NCBI RefSeq assembly: GCF_003386095.1
Contig: NZ_QREG01000001.1
Span: forward strand, 62,001-126,000
Source: Marinoscillum furvescens DSM 4134
GTDB lineage: Bacteria; Bacteroidota; Bacteroidia; Cytophagales; Cyclobacteriaceae
Reading direction: 5' to 3'
Length of the DNA: 64,000 bases
Position numbers and translations under genes: made by a program. The notes below the pieces were generated by a model that was not told the DNA's origin, did no database searches, and saw only the letters and a list, made by a program, of their open reading frames with translations. Below, one piece after another: positions 1 through 6,673 of this stretch; the first letter of the stretch is position 1, and each line of letters starts with the position of its first letter.

Positions 1-1924
1 AGGCTTTTGCTCTACCTTCAGCCCATTCGCCTTCCCAGATTTTGCTACCTACGATCACCCCATCAGGGTTTACGGTATTTACGCGGATCTTGTGAGGGCC
101 GAGCTCAGCAGCCAGCAACCTTGTCATGTGTTGCTGTGCAGCTTTGGCCGTGCCATAGCCTACATTGTTTTTACCTGCTACGAGTCCATTCTTACTGGCT
201 ATGTTGACGATATCGCCACCAAAACCTTGCGTTTTCATGATCTCCACACCTTTTTTGGCCATGTTAAACTGACCTTTTACCAGTACATCTTGGAGGATGT
301 TCCAGTCTTTGAGTGTAGTATCTTCCAATGGCTTGGAAATCGCCAGACCTGCCGAATGCACCACAATATCTACCCCTCCAAACTCGAGACTTGCTTGCTT
401 ATAAGCCTTGTCGATGGAGCTTTCGTCAGACACGTCGCATACACCATAAGCCGAAATATCTCTTTTGTAAGTAGCGTTTGCCACCTGCAGACGGTCATCG
501 TCTATATCTGTGAGAAATACATTGGCACCCTCTGCAGCCAGTTTATCAGCAATGGCTTTGCCAATACCACCACCTGCACCGGTGATGATAGCCACTCTTC
601 GTGAAAGGGGCTTTTCCGGAGGCATACGCTTGAGCTTGTCTTCCTCGAGCAGCCAGTATTCGATATCGAAGGCTTCCTGACGGGGAAGTGCGGTATACTC
701 GGTGATGGCCTCTGCACCACGCATCACATTGATAGCATTGATGTAAAACTCAGATGCCACGCGAGCGGTCTGCTTGTTTTTGGCAAACGTAAACATGCCC
801 ACACCCGGGTAAAGGATCACTACAGGGTTCGGGTCACGCATAGCCGGGCTATTGTCGCGCTTACAGTTTTGGTAGTATGCTTCGTATTCTTTTCTGTATT
901 GCTCAAAAGCAGGTGTGATTTTCTCTTTGATGGCTGCTGGATCTGAAAGGTCCTCATCAGGTGCGATTTCAAGCACCAAAGGCTGGATCTTCGTACGCAG
1001 GAAGTGGTCAGGACATGAAGTACCCAGTGGTGCCAGTCGGTCCAGGTCGTTGCTATTCACAAACTGAAGCACCCGTTCGTCATCGGTGAAGTGACCGATC
1101 ATTTTGTTGTAGCTAGAGCAAAGCCCTCGCAATACCGGCGCAAGTTGTGACGCTTGAGCTTTGCGCTGATCACCTTGAAGGCTTTCGATGCGCGAACCTC
1201 CAAATACAGGCCCTTTGGCACCTTCGCGCTCAGCGATATAGCTGGATGCAGCTTCGATCACTTCGAGGCTGTTCATGTAACACTCATAGCTGGTGTCTCC
1301 CCAGGTAAACAGTCCGTGGCTTCCCAGCACGATACCGCGGATACCCGGATTGTCATTGAGGCATTTTTCCAGCTGTAGGCCCAGGTCGAAACCGGGACGC
1401 TGCCAGGGAACCCAACCCATGGTGTCTCCCCAGATTTCTTTGGTGATGGCCTCACTGTCTTTGGCGGCAGCCACGGCGATCAATGCATCGGGGTGCAGGT
1501 GATCGATGTGCTTGAATGGCAACAATCCGTGTAGCGGCGTATCGATAGAAGGTGCGCGGCTGTCCAGATCGTGCAGACAGTGGTAGTAAAGGGGTACAAT
1601 TTCGTCTTCAAACTCAATACCACGGTAGGCGTTTTTCAGGTTTCTGATCTTGTCTGTATACAAGCCTGCAATTCCGTCTCTGGTAAGCGTTCCGATATCT
1701 CCTCCAGAACCTTTTACCCACAGCACTTCGCGTTCTTCACCCGTCAGCGGGTCCTTTTCCATGGTCTTGCAGGAAGTGTTGCCCCCACCATAGTTGGTGA
1801 TGCGCAGGTCCTGACCAAGGATATTGGATCGGTACAAGAAAAGTGCTACCTGATCGTCTCCCAATTTATCTGCCTGGGCATCATCCCAGAGATAGTCTAC
1901 GTGTTTGAATTCTTTTAACTTCAT
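1..1924 (-). CDS. Bifunctional rhamnulose-1-phosphate aldolase / lactaldehyde (short-chain) dehydrogenase, 3' end outside window
   Basis: Read on the minus strand from ATG at 1924-1922 (MKLKEFKHVDYLWDD), with no stop before the window edge, so about 641 residues are visible and the C-terminus is missing. The N-terminal two thirds is a class II aldolase domain (NYGGGNTSCK near residue 43, a metal-site-like HLHPDALIA segment, and GIVLGSHGLF). The C-terminal part is a Rossmann short-chain dehydrogenase (VAIITGAGGGIGKAIADKL, then a downstream S...YGTAKAA catalytic segment near the window edge). This fusion is the known rhamnose-pathway enzyme that splits rhamnulose-1-phosphate to DHAP and lactaldehyde and oxidises or reduces the latter in the cytoplasm. 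A divergent AraC regulator starts 143 bp away and is its likely controller. Substrate assignment is from family knowledge; a different ulose phosphate is possible. Confidence 0.88.
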   Translation of the reverse strand, partial: MKLKEFKHVDYLWDDAQADKLGDDQVALFLYRSNILGQDLRITNYGGGNTSCKTMEKDPLTGEEREVLWVKGSGGDIGTLTRDGIAGLYTDKIRNLKNAYRGIEFEDEIVPLYYHCLHDLDSRAPSIDTPLHGLLPFKHIDHLHPDALIAVAAAKDSEAITKEIWGDTMGWVPWQRPGFDLGLQLEKCLNDNPGIRGIVLGSHGLFTWGDTSYECYMNSLEVIEAASSYIAEREGAKGPVFGGSRIESLQGDQRKAQASQLAPVLRGLCSSYNKMIGHFTDDERVLQFVNSNDLDRLAPLGTSCPDHFLRTKIQPLVLEIAPDEDLSDPAAIKEKITPAFEQYRKEYEAYYQNCKRDNSPAMRDPNPVVILYPGVGMFTFAKNKQTARVASEFYINAINVMRGAEAITEYTALPRQEAFDIEYWLLEEDKLKRMPPEKPLSRRVAIITGAGGGIGKAIADKLAAEGANVFLTDIDDDRLQVANATYKRDISAYGVCDVSDESSIDKAYKQASLEFGGVDIVVHSAGLAISKPLEDTTLKDWNILQDVLVKGQFNMAKKGVEIMKTQGFGGDIVNIASKNGLVAGKNNVGYGTAKAAQQHMTRLLAAELGPHKIRVNTVNPDGVIVGSKIWEGEWAEGRAKA

Positions 1925-2067
1925 CTTACTACTATTTGAAATCGTCTAATACGTCCTTAATTACTTATTTTGATTTTGCTGATTTTTCAGTAAAACGAAT
2001 TTAGAGTGTTATAATCATATGTTTTTGCATCAAATGGCATTACGTTTGCACTTTTTGACATGAGCTT
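1925..2067. promoter_or_regulatory. Divergent intergenic region between aldolase/dehydrogenase and AraC regulator
   Basis: These 143 bp are AT-rich and separate two divergent starts, so they must hold both promoters and probably the AraC-type operator. I see no convincing Bacteroidota TAnnTTTG -7 element and no clear direct repeat, so no individual site is claimed. Confidence 0.4.
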
Positions 2068-2928
2068 ATGAATGACTATTTTTCCTACACTACCTCCAGC
2101 CCTGAGGACAAGCAGTGGGGGCTATACCTGACGGTGAGCGGCAGGCACACCGCCGCTCCAGGGTCTGTTTATCCTCAAAAAGCTCATCCATCGGGGTACT
2201 TCTTTGAATGGGAGTCCGGGAGGGTGCTGAGTGAGTACCAGCTCATTTTCATTTCGGATGGATTTGGACATTATGAAACTGCACATGGCAGCTATGACGT
2301 GAAGCCCGGAACACTGCTGCTCGTGGAGCCGGACATCCGCCACCGGTATCGCCCCGACCCGGCGACTGGCTGGACGGAATATTATGTAGGTTTCAATGGG
2401 CATCTGGCAGCGCATTTCATTGCGAGTACTTTTGGGCAACACCACGCATCTGTGCACTACAGTGAAAACCAGATGGAGTTTATAGATACTTACCAGAAAA
2501 TCCATGACCTGGTAGCCGAACAAAAGCCAGCCTACCATCAGATCGCTTCGGGACTGATTCTAAAACTGCTGGGCTATGTAGCCGCCCAGGAGAAGGCTCG
2601 ACTGATCGATAATATACACGTGGAGCAGCTGGTAAGTCGTGCGAAAGACTACATGTGGAAGCATGTGCACAGCGAAGTGGATTTTCAGGCGTTCTCTCGG
2701 GAGCAGTCGGTGAGTTATTCCTATTTCCGCAAGGCCTTTAAGCTCTACACGGGCATTGCCCCGCATCAGTTTTACCTGGACCTCAAAATCATGCGTGCCA
2801 AGGAGCTGATCATCGCTACCGACAAGAGCATTAAGGAAATCACCTTTGAGCTGGGGTTTGACTCCATCCATTACTTCAGCCGGATCTTTAAGAAAAAGAC
2901 AGGCCAGGCACCGAGTAATTTTCGGTGA
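2068..2928 (+). CDS. AraC-family transcriptional regulator, probable regulator of rhamnose catabolism
   Basis: A 286-residue protein. Residues about 20-165 form a cupin-like sugar-binding domain (HATGSYDVKPGTLLLVEPDIRH-like strand pattern, read here as AHGSYDVKPGTLLLVEPD). Residues about 185-285 hold the two helix-turn-helix motifs of the AraC/XylS fold, ending in the signature KEITFELGFDSIHYFSRIFKKK and GQAPSNFR. It should bind DNA and respond to a small sugar-like effector. It is transcribed divergently from the rhamnulose-phosphate aldolase gene, the usual arrangement for a dedicated regulator, which is why I suggest rhamnose; the ligand is not visible in the sequence. Start: ATG at 2068 opens directly on the conserved N-terminus. 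Confidence 0.85.
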   Translation: MNDYFSYTTSSPEDKQWGLYLTVSGRHTAAPGSVYPQKAHPSGYFFEWESGRVLSEYQLIFISDGFGHYETAHGSYDVKPGTLLLVEPDIRHRYRPDPATGWTEYYVGFNGHLAAHFIASTFGQHHASVHYSENQMEFIDTYQKIHDLVAEQKPAYHQIASGLILKLLGYVAAQEKARLIDNIHVEQLVSRAKDYMWKHVHSEVDFQAFSREQSVSYSYFRKAFKLYTGIAPHQFYLDLKIMRAKELIIATDKSIKEITFELGFDSIHYFSRIFKKKTGQAPSNFR

Positions 2929-2984
2929 GGCAAAAGTTTAGATGGGGAGGACTAACCTATTCCGTTACAGAACATCCCCAATAA

Positions 2985-3045
2985 ACCCTGGAGGTTTTGA
3001 AAACCTTCAAGGTTTGAGGTCGGCAAAGGCAAAACCTGTCAGGGT
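2985..3045. repeat. Imperfect palindromic element after the AraC gene
   Basis: ACCCTGGAGGTTTT (2985-2998) and AAAACCTGTCAGGGT (3031-3045) are an inverted pair. Inside lie GAAAACCTTC and the small palindrome AACCTTCAAGGTT. The element can fold as a long hairpin and could act as the 3' end of the araC transcript. Palindromes of this composition are, from memory, common as dispersed intergenic repeats in Bacteroidota genomes; that part is not shown by this window. Confidence 0.5.
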
Positions 3046-3078
3046 CCCAGTAATTTTAGGACGGGTCCCCACCCACCT

Positions 3079-3351
3079 CTGCTAAACATTGAGCGGTCCT
3101 TGCTAAACATTGAGGGCTTCATGTTGCGCATTGAGGAGTCCTTGCTAAACATTGAGCACCACTTGTTGCGCATTGAGGGGTCCTTGCTTAGCATTGAGCA
3201 CCACTTGTTGGACGTTGAGAGGTCCTTGCTTAGCATTGAGCACCGCTTGTTGGACGTTGAGAGGTCCTTGCTTAGCATTGAGGGGTCCTTGTTGTACATT
3301 GAGCGCCGCTTGTTAGGCATTGAGTGGTCCTTGCTTAGCATTGAGTATTGT
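3079..3351. repeat. Minisatellite A: 13 tandem units of 21 bp
   Basis: Thirteen contiguous units of exactly 21 bp run from 3079 to 3351. The core is TTGCTnnnCATTGAG followed by a variable hexamer. A higher-order 42-bp pair (units at 3184-3225 and 3226-3267) is duplicated with one or two differences, which indicates recent slippage or unequal exchange. Because 21 is a multiple of three, open frames run through the array on both strands and read as heptads of the type LLSIEHH. There is no start context, no flanking gene frame and no spacer sequence, so I read it as non-coding. Confidence 0.9.
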
Positions 3352-3370
3352 GTAGTAAGCCTCGTTGGCG

Positions 3371-3385
3371 CGAGCGTTTCGCTCG
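3371..3385. repeat. Small perfect hairpin between the two minisatellites
   Basis: CGAGCG (3371-3376), loop TTT, CGCTCG (3380-3385). It sits in the spacer between minisatellite A and B, next to another low-complexity stretch with CCGCAGCGTTCGCAG at about 3414-3428. It could be a REP-like dispersed palindrome or a transcription stop; no gene ends here. Confidence 0.4.
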
Positions 3386-3440
3386 TATCCAATGAAAAGT
3401 AATCCTGATCCTCCGCAGCGTTCGCAGTGCCATTGACCAC

Positions 3441-3634
3441 TCCCCGACACTTTTATCTTCCCCTGAGACTTTTTGTCTTTCCCCTGGCGTTTTTTAGGCT
3501 CCCCCCGGGACCTTTACCCTTTCCCCAGGCGACTAGACTGCTCCCCCCGAATTATTAACCCTTCCCCCGGGATCTATGAGGTGTCCCCGGTGTTTTTAAG
3601 CGTCCCCCGGGTATATCTATCCTCCCCTCGGCGG
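3441..3634. repeat. Minisatellite B: about nine degenerate units of 19-21 bp
   Basis: Each unit begins with a run of four to six C residues, usually CCCCCGGG or CCCCTG, followed by a diverged A/T-rich half. Unit starts are at about 3441, 3460, 3481, 3501, 3522, 3543, 3564, 3585, 3604 and 3624. The period is close to that of minisatellite A, but the sequence is unrelated and far more degenerate, with only the C-rich half conserved. The stretch has no convincing gene. Confidence 0.75.
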
Positions 3635-3686
3635 AGGGAAGGTGAAAATCAAACATGATTACCTTGATTTATTCGCCAGTAATACC

Positions 3687-4007
3687 TTATGCGATATCCA
3701 TGCGCTGATTCAGAAGTTCAACATTAAAATTAACCTTTGCATTGAGCGCTCGAAAAACCTTAATAATGGTTTCAAATCGGGCATCAGTTAAGCTATTCTC
3801 AATTTTGGAAATTTGGGCTTTCTTCACCCCAACAAGTTCACCGAGTTGTTCTTGTGTAAGATTTCGTTTCTTGCGGGCCTCTTTTATTGCCTGCCCTAAC
3901 AAATCCATACGCAACTCATATTCAAAAGCATCTCGTTTCCGAGTTCCCTTTTTGCCTATGTGCTTATCCGTTAATTCCTCAAGTGAATAAGTTTTCATAT
4001 CCTTCAT
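3687..4007 (-). CDS. HigA-like XRE antitoxin
   Basis: A 106-residue protein with an N-terminal extension and an XRE helix-turn-helix at about residues 37-95 (QAIKEARKKRNLTQEQLGEL, VGVKKAQISKIENSLTDARF). The start codon lies in the last codons of the upstream toxin gene (4-bp overlap, 4004-4007), so the two are translationally coupled and form one operon. As an antitoxin it should bind and neutralise the toxin and repress the shared promoter in the 4346-4580 region. The toxin-first order is the HigBA arrangement. No DNA-binding partner site can be assigned by eye. Confidence 0.85.
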   Translation of the reverse strand: MKDMKTYSLEELTDKHIGKKGTRKRDAFEYELRMDLLGQAIKEARKKRNLTQEQLGELVGVKKAQISKIENSLTDARFETIIKVFRALNAKVNFNVELLNQRMDIA

Positions 4008-4345
4008 TTTTTCTTATCCTTAAAATACTGCACCCGCAAGCGTTCCACTTTTTCAATTTCAGATTTAGGCACTTTCCCGGTTTTCTTTATCATCCCATGT
4101 GTTGATATAACCAAAGTGTCATGTTTATCAGACTTATCCCAAAAAGCAAAAAGTCTATAGTAAGTCTTACGATAGAGCGTTCGAAATTCCCAAACCTCTC
4201 CTTTTAGCTTTTTAAAAAGTTCCCTATCGTTAACTCGACGTGACTTCCAGATATTGAAAAGGATTTTTTCCCGAGCCTTATCCTCGAGTTCTTCTATAAA
4301 CTCAGCGGCCTCTTCCAGAAATGCTACGCGAAATTTATCCTTCAC
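4004..4345 (-). CDS. HigB-like toxin of the RelE/ParE superfamily (Gp49-like)
   Basis: 113 residues, the normal length for this family. It has the RelE-fold pattern: a helical N-terminal half (EEAAEFIEELEDKAREKI), then strands with the conserved Arg-rich segment VWEFRTLYRKTYYRLFAFW, then VISTHGMIKKTGKVP and a final helix. Proteins of this group are ribosome-dependent mRNA endonucleases, inhibited by the partner encoded downstream. The basic residues R/K/Y in the central strand are the likely active site. It lies next to a repeat-rich gene-free stretch, a typical place for a mobile addiction module. Confidence 0.85.
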   Translation of the reverse strand: MKDKFRVAFLEEAAEFIEELEDKAREKILFNIWKSRRVNDRELFKKLKGEVWEFRTLYRKTYYRLFAFWDKSDKHDTLVISTHGMIKKTGKVPKSEIEKVERLRVQYFKDKKK

Positions 4346-4411
4346 AATGCGTTTTTATGATAAAGTTAATTGTTTCCTAAATAGGAAACAAGAGTAGAAG
4401 ATGCTGCATCC

Positions 4412-4597
4412 TCAGATTCGACCGATCTCAGCTGGAGACCAGTAAGGAAGAGCTTCGTCATCCGAATAATCGCCAACAGCATTTTTCTCTTCACCCGGTA
4501 TTTTGCCCAACAAGTCAAACACTCCAATACCACGATATTGTATTAACTTGGTCGCTAGTCCGGACTCGTTGAAACTAATTCCATGCGCAAACTCTCT
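4412..4597 (-). pseudogene. Possible C-terminal gene remnant
   Basis: Reading the minus strand, an open frame with no start codon runs from just inside the next gene to a TGA at 4414-4412. It encodes about 61 residues with a protein-like, acidic composition (for example YRGIGVFDLLGKIPGEEKN and DDEALPYWSPAEIGRI). It lacks an ATG and is closed upstream by a TAG within the overlapping plus-strand gene. It may be the tail of a displaced gene, or a chance open frame. I do not recognise a family. Confidence 0.25.
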
Positions 4598-5140
4598 CTA
4601 TTCATCGCTACCAGCCTCGATGGCTACATTGCCAAGCCAAATGATGACCTGGAGTTTCTCAAACTCGTAGAAAAAGAAGGTGAAGATTATGGCTACATGG
4701 AGTTTATCAGCACCGTAGACACGATCATCATCGGCCGCAAGACGTACGATTATGTGGTAAAGGCGATAGGTTCCGAACACTACGACAATGGGAAGCACGA
4801 TGTGTATGTCATCACCCGTACACCCAGGCCCAGCAGTGGTCGTACGACCTTTTACACGGGCCATCCAGCGGACCTTGTACGAGATCTCAAAACCAGGGAT
4901 GGCCAAAACATCTATTGCGATGGGGGCGCAGAGGTAGTCAACGAACTCGTAAAACAAGATCTGGTAGATGAAATGACTATTTCCATCATACCTATCTTAC
5001 TTGGGGAGGGTGTCCGCTTGTTTCAAGATCATAGACCCGAGCAGCAGCTAGAGCTGATCAAAACCAAATCATTCGATACCGGCCTGGTACAGCTGCACTA
5101 CAAGCGCAAACTGTTAGCAGGCCGTCATTTTTCGATCTAA
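4583..5140 (+). CDS. Dihydrofolate reductase / RibD C-terminal-domain family reductase
   Basis: 185 residues, opening MRKLSLFIATSLDGYIAKPN, the hallmark N-terminus of the RibD_C/DHFR-like fold. The central segments DTIIIGRKTYDYV and NIYCDGGAEVVNELVKQDLVDEM and the end IIPILLGEGVRLF match the YwjB/YyaP type of small NADPH-dependent reductases. These proteins are usually annotated as dihydrofolate reductase, but the natural substrate of most is unknown, and a role in riboflavin synthesis is unlikely because there is no deaminase domain. It is a single gene; its neighbours give no pathway hint. Confidence 0.8.
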   Translation: MRKLSLFIATSLDGYIAKPNDDLEFLKLVEKEGEDYGYMEFISTVDTIIIGRKTYDYVVKAIGSEHYDNGKHDVYVITRTPRPSSGRTTFYTGHPADLVRDLKTRDGQNIYCDGGAEVVNELVKQDLVDEMTISIIPILLGEGVRLFQDHRPEQQLELIKTKSFDTGLVQLHYKRKLLAGRHFSI

Positions 5141-5222
5141 AAACGCTCCACCATACCGCAATCCCTACACACGAAATCTTCACTTTTACCGTTAGCGTGG
5201 AGGACTAAGGAAGAGAAACGAC

Positions 5223-5777
5223 ATGAAGGGACTTTTGACGGCACTCGTCATCCTGGCATCACTGGGTGCTTACAGCCAAAAATACGGCACCACGCTCGGG
5301 CTACGACTGGGCAATGACATCACCCGCACCATAGGTATCACGGCCGAGCAGCGACTATTTAAAAGAATCACCGCTGAGGGCATCCTACAGAGTGACCTCA
5401 GCCGAAACCATACCGCACACCTACTGATCCGGCGCCATTACCCACTGCTCTCCAAACGGCTCACCATCTTTACAGGTGCAGGTGCATCCCTCGGACTCGA
5501 AGAAAGCAAGAAAGAAGTAAGCTCCACTCAAGAAGTAATCACCACTTATGGTAATGAAACGCTAGGCATAGACCTGATGGTAGGTGCAGAACTTACGCTG
5601 TTAGGCTTCAGCGTGTCGTTAGACTATAAGCCCAACATCAACCTGGCAGGCCGTGAGTCATGGATCAAAAACCAGGTAGGTGTATCGGTACGTACGGTGC
5701 TGATCAAAGACCGCCAGCGAAAAAAGAACCAACGCCAGCGCAAACGTGCCAGGCGTAAGAAAGACCGACAAAACTAG
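5223..5777 (+). CDS. Hypothetical exported protein, outer-membrane-beta-like, with a basic tail
   Basis: 184 residues. A signal peptide (MKGLLTALVILASLGAYSQ) is followed by alternating hydrophobic/polar strands (GTTLGLRLGNDITRTIGI, LTIFTGAGASLGLEES, GIDLMVGAELTLLGFSVSLDY) as in small Bacteroidota beta-barrels. The last 25 residues are almost only Arg, Lys and Gln (KDRQRKKNQRQRKRARRKKD), which is odd for an exported barrel. It converges with the fructokinase gene, overlapping by 4 bp at the stop codons. No specific function can be given. Confidence 0.65.
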   Translation: MKGLLTALVILASLGAYSQKYGTTLGLRLGNDITRTIGITAEQRLFKRITAEGILQSDLSRNHTAHLLIRRHYPLLSKRLTIFTGAGASLGLEESKKEVSSTQEVITTYGNETLGIDLMVGAELTLLGFSVSLDYKPNINLAGRESWIKNQVGVSVRTVLIKDRQRKKNQRQRKRARRKKDRQN

Positions 5778-6673
5778 CCCTCAGAAAGCAGTTCAACTTT
5801 TCGTTTAAGGCCAGGTGGATATAAAGGCACAGCGCCACTTTCAGACACCACAAACCCACCTACCAAATTGCCCATACGAGCCGACTTGAGAGCATCTCCG
5901 GTTTTCAAGTAACTAGTAAGAAATGCCGCACAAAATGCATCACCCGCTCCTACAGTGTCTTTTACTTTCGCAGCCTTACTCTCCACCTCTCTGCGCACTG
6001 CACCTTCTACTATGGTACATCCTTCGCCTCCCCGAGTAATGATATAGGTCTTGATATTTGGGTAATCTGTTTGGAGCTGAGTTATAAACCCACCAATATC
6101 CATCACCTTATCGTAAAGCAGTTTACTCATCACCACAACTTCATCATCGTTCATTTTGGCAATGGTGCACAATACAAAGGACTGTTCCAGTATTGCTTTC
6201 GTGAAGCCACCTTTTCTGAGGTTAACATCAAAAAATACGGTTTCAAATGTGGACTGCCCTATAATCTGGTTCAGTGCAATGCGCGATTGCTCATTTCGTT
6301 GAGCCAGGGTGCCGAAATAAAAGGCCTTAAAATTTCTAAAATCAGAAATATCTAGCATCTCAGCATCTATGTAGTCATAGGCTACATCTTCGCGAATACG
6401 ATAGCTCGGCTGGCCATTTTCGAGAACAACCATTACCTGTCCGGTCGTGTGGTTATTTTGCTGCACCCACTTCGTGGACACATTGAGTGCTTTCATTCGC
6501 ATCAATGCCTCTTCACCAAGTTTATCTTTGCCTACAGCAGACACTATGGCAGATTCGCCACCACACTGCACTACATGTGCGGCAAAGTTGAGCGGTGCTC
6601 CTCCAAAGTGCTTTTCACCTTCGATAAAATCCCAGAGTACTTCTCCAAACGCCAGTACTTTCATTGCACTCAT
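5774..6673 (-). CDS. PfkB-family fructokinase of the fructan PUL
   Basis: About 299 residues from ATG at 6673. That start overlaps the stop of the upstream GH32 gene in an ATGA arrangement, which is why it is preferred over an ATG nine bases further in (6664). Ribokinase/PfkB motifs are clear: KVLAFGEVLWDFIEGEKHFGGAPLNFA near the start (sugar-binding glycines) and DTVGAGDAFCAAFL near residue 240, with the catalytic Asp in GAGD. It should phosphorylate cytoplasmic fructose to fructose-6-phosphate, the last step of the locus. The equivalent kinase is present in the Bacteroides levan locus. It is the last gene of the operon. Confidence 0.88.
   Translation of the reverse strand: MSAMKVLAFGEVLWDFIEGEKHFGGAPLNFAAHVVQCGGESAIVSAVGKDKLGEEALMRMKALNVSTKWVQQNNHTTGQVMVVLENGQPSYRIREDVAYDYIDAEMLDISDFRNFKAFYFGTLAQRNEQSRIALNQIIGQSTFETVFFDVNLRKGGFTKAILEQSFVLCTIAKMNDDEVVVMSKLLYDKVMDIGGFITQLQTDYPNIKTYIITRGGEGCTIVEGAVRREVESKAAKVKDTVGAGDAFCAAFLTSYLKTGDALKSARMGNLVGGFVVSESGAVPLYPPGLKRKVELLSEG

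Noticed and set aside
92-604. Plus-strand frame of about 170 codons
   Set aside because: It lies opposite the clear aldolase/dehydrogenase gene and its translation has no recognisable composition or motif.
3079-3351. CRISPR-like array
   Set aside because: Units are contiguous 21-mers with no unique spacers, the variable hexamers are shared between units, and no cas gene is present.
3100-3658. Two or three small repeat proteins with heptad patterns
   Set aside because: Frames are open on both strands only because the repeat period is a multiple of three; there is no start context or coding bias.
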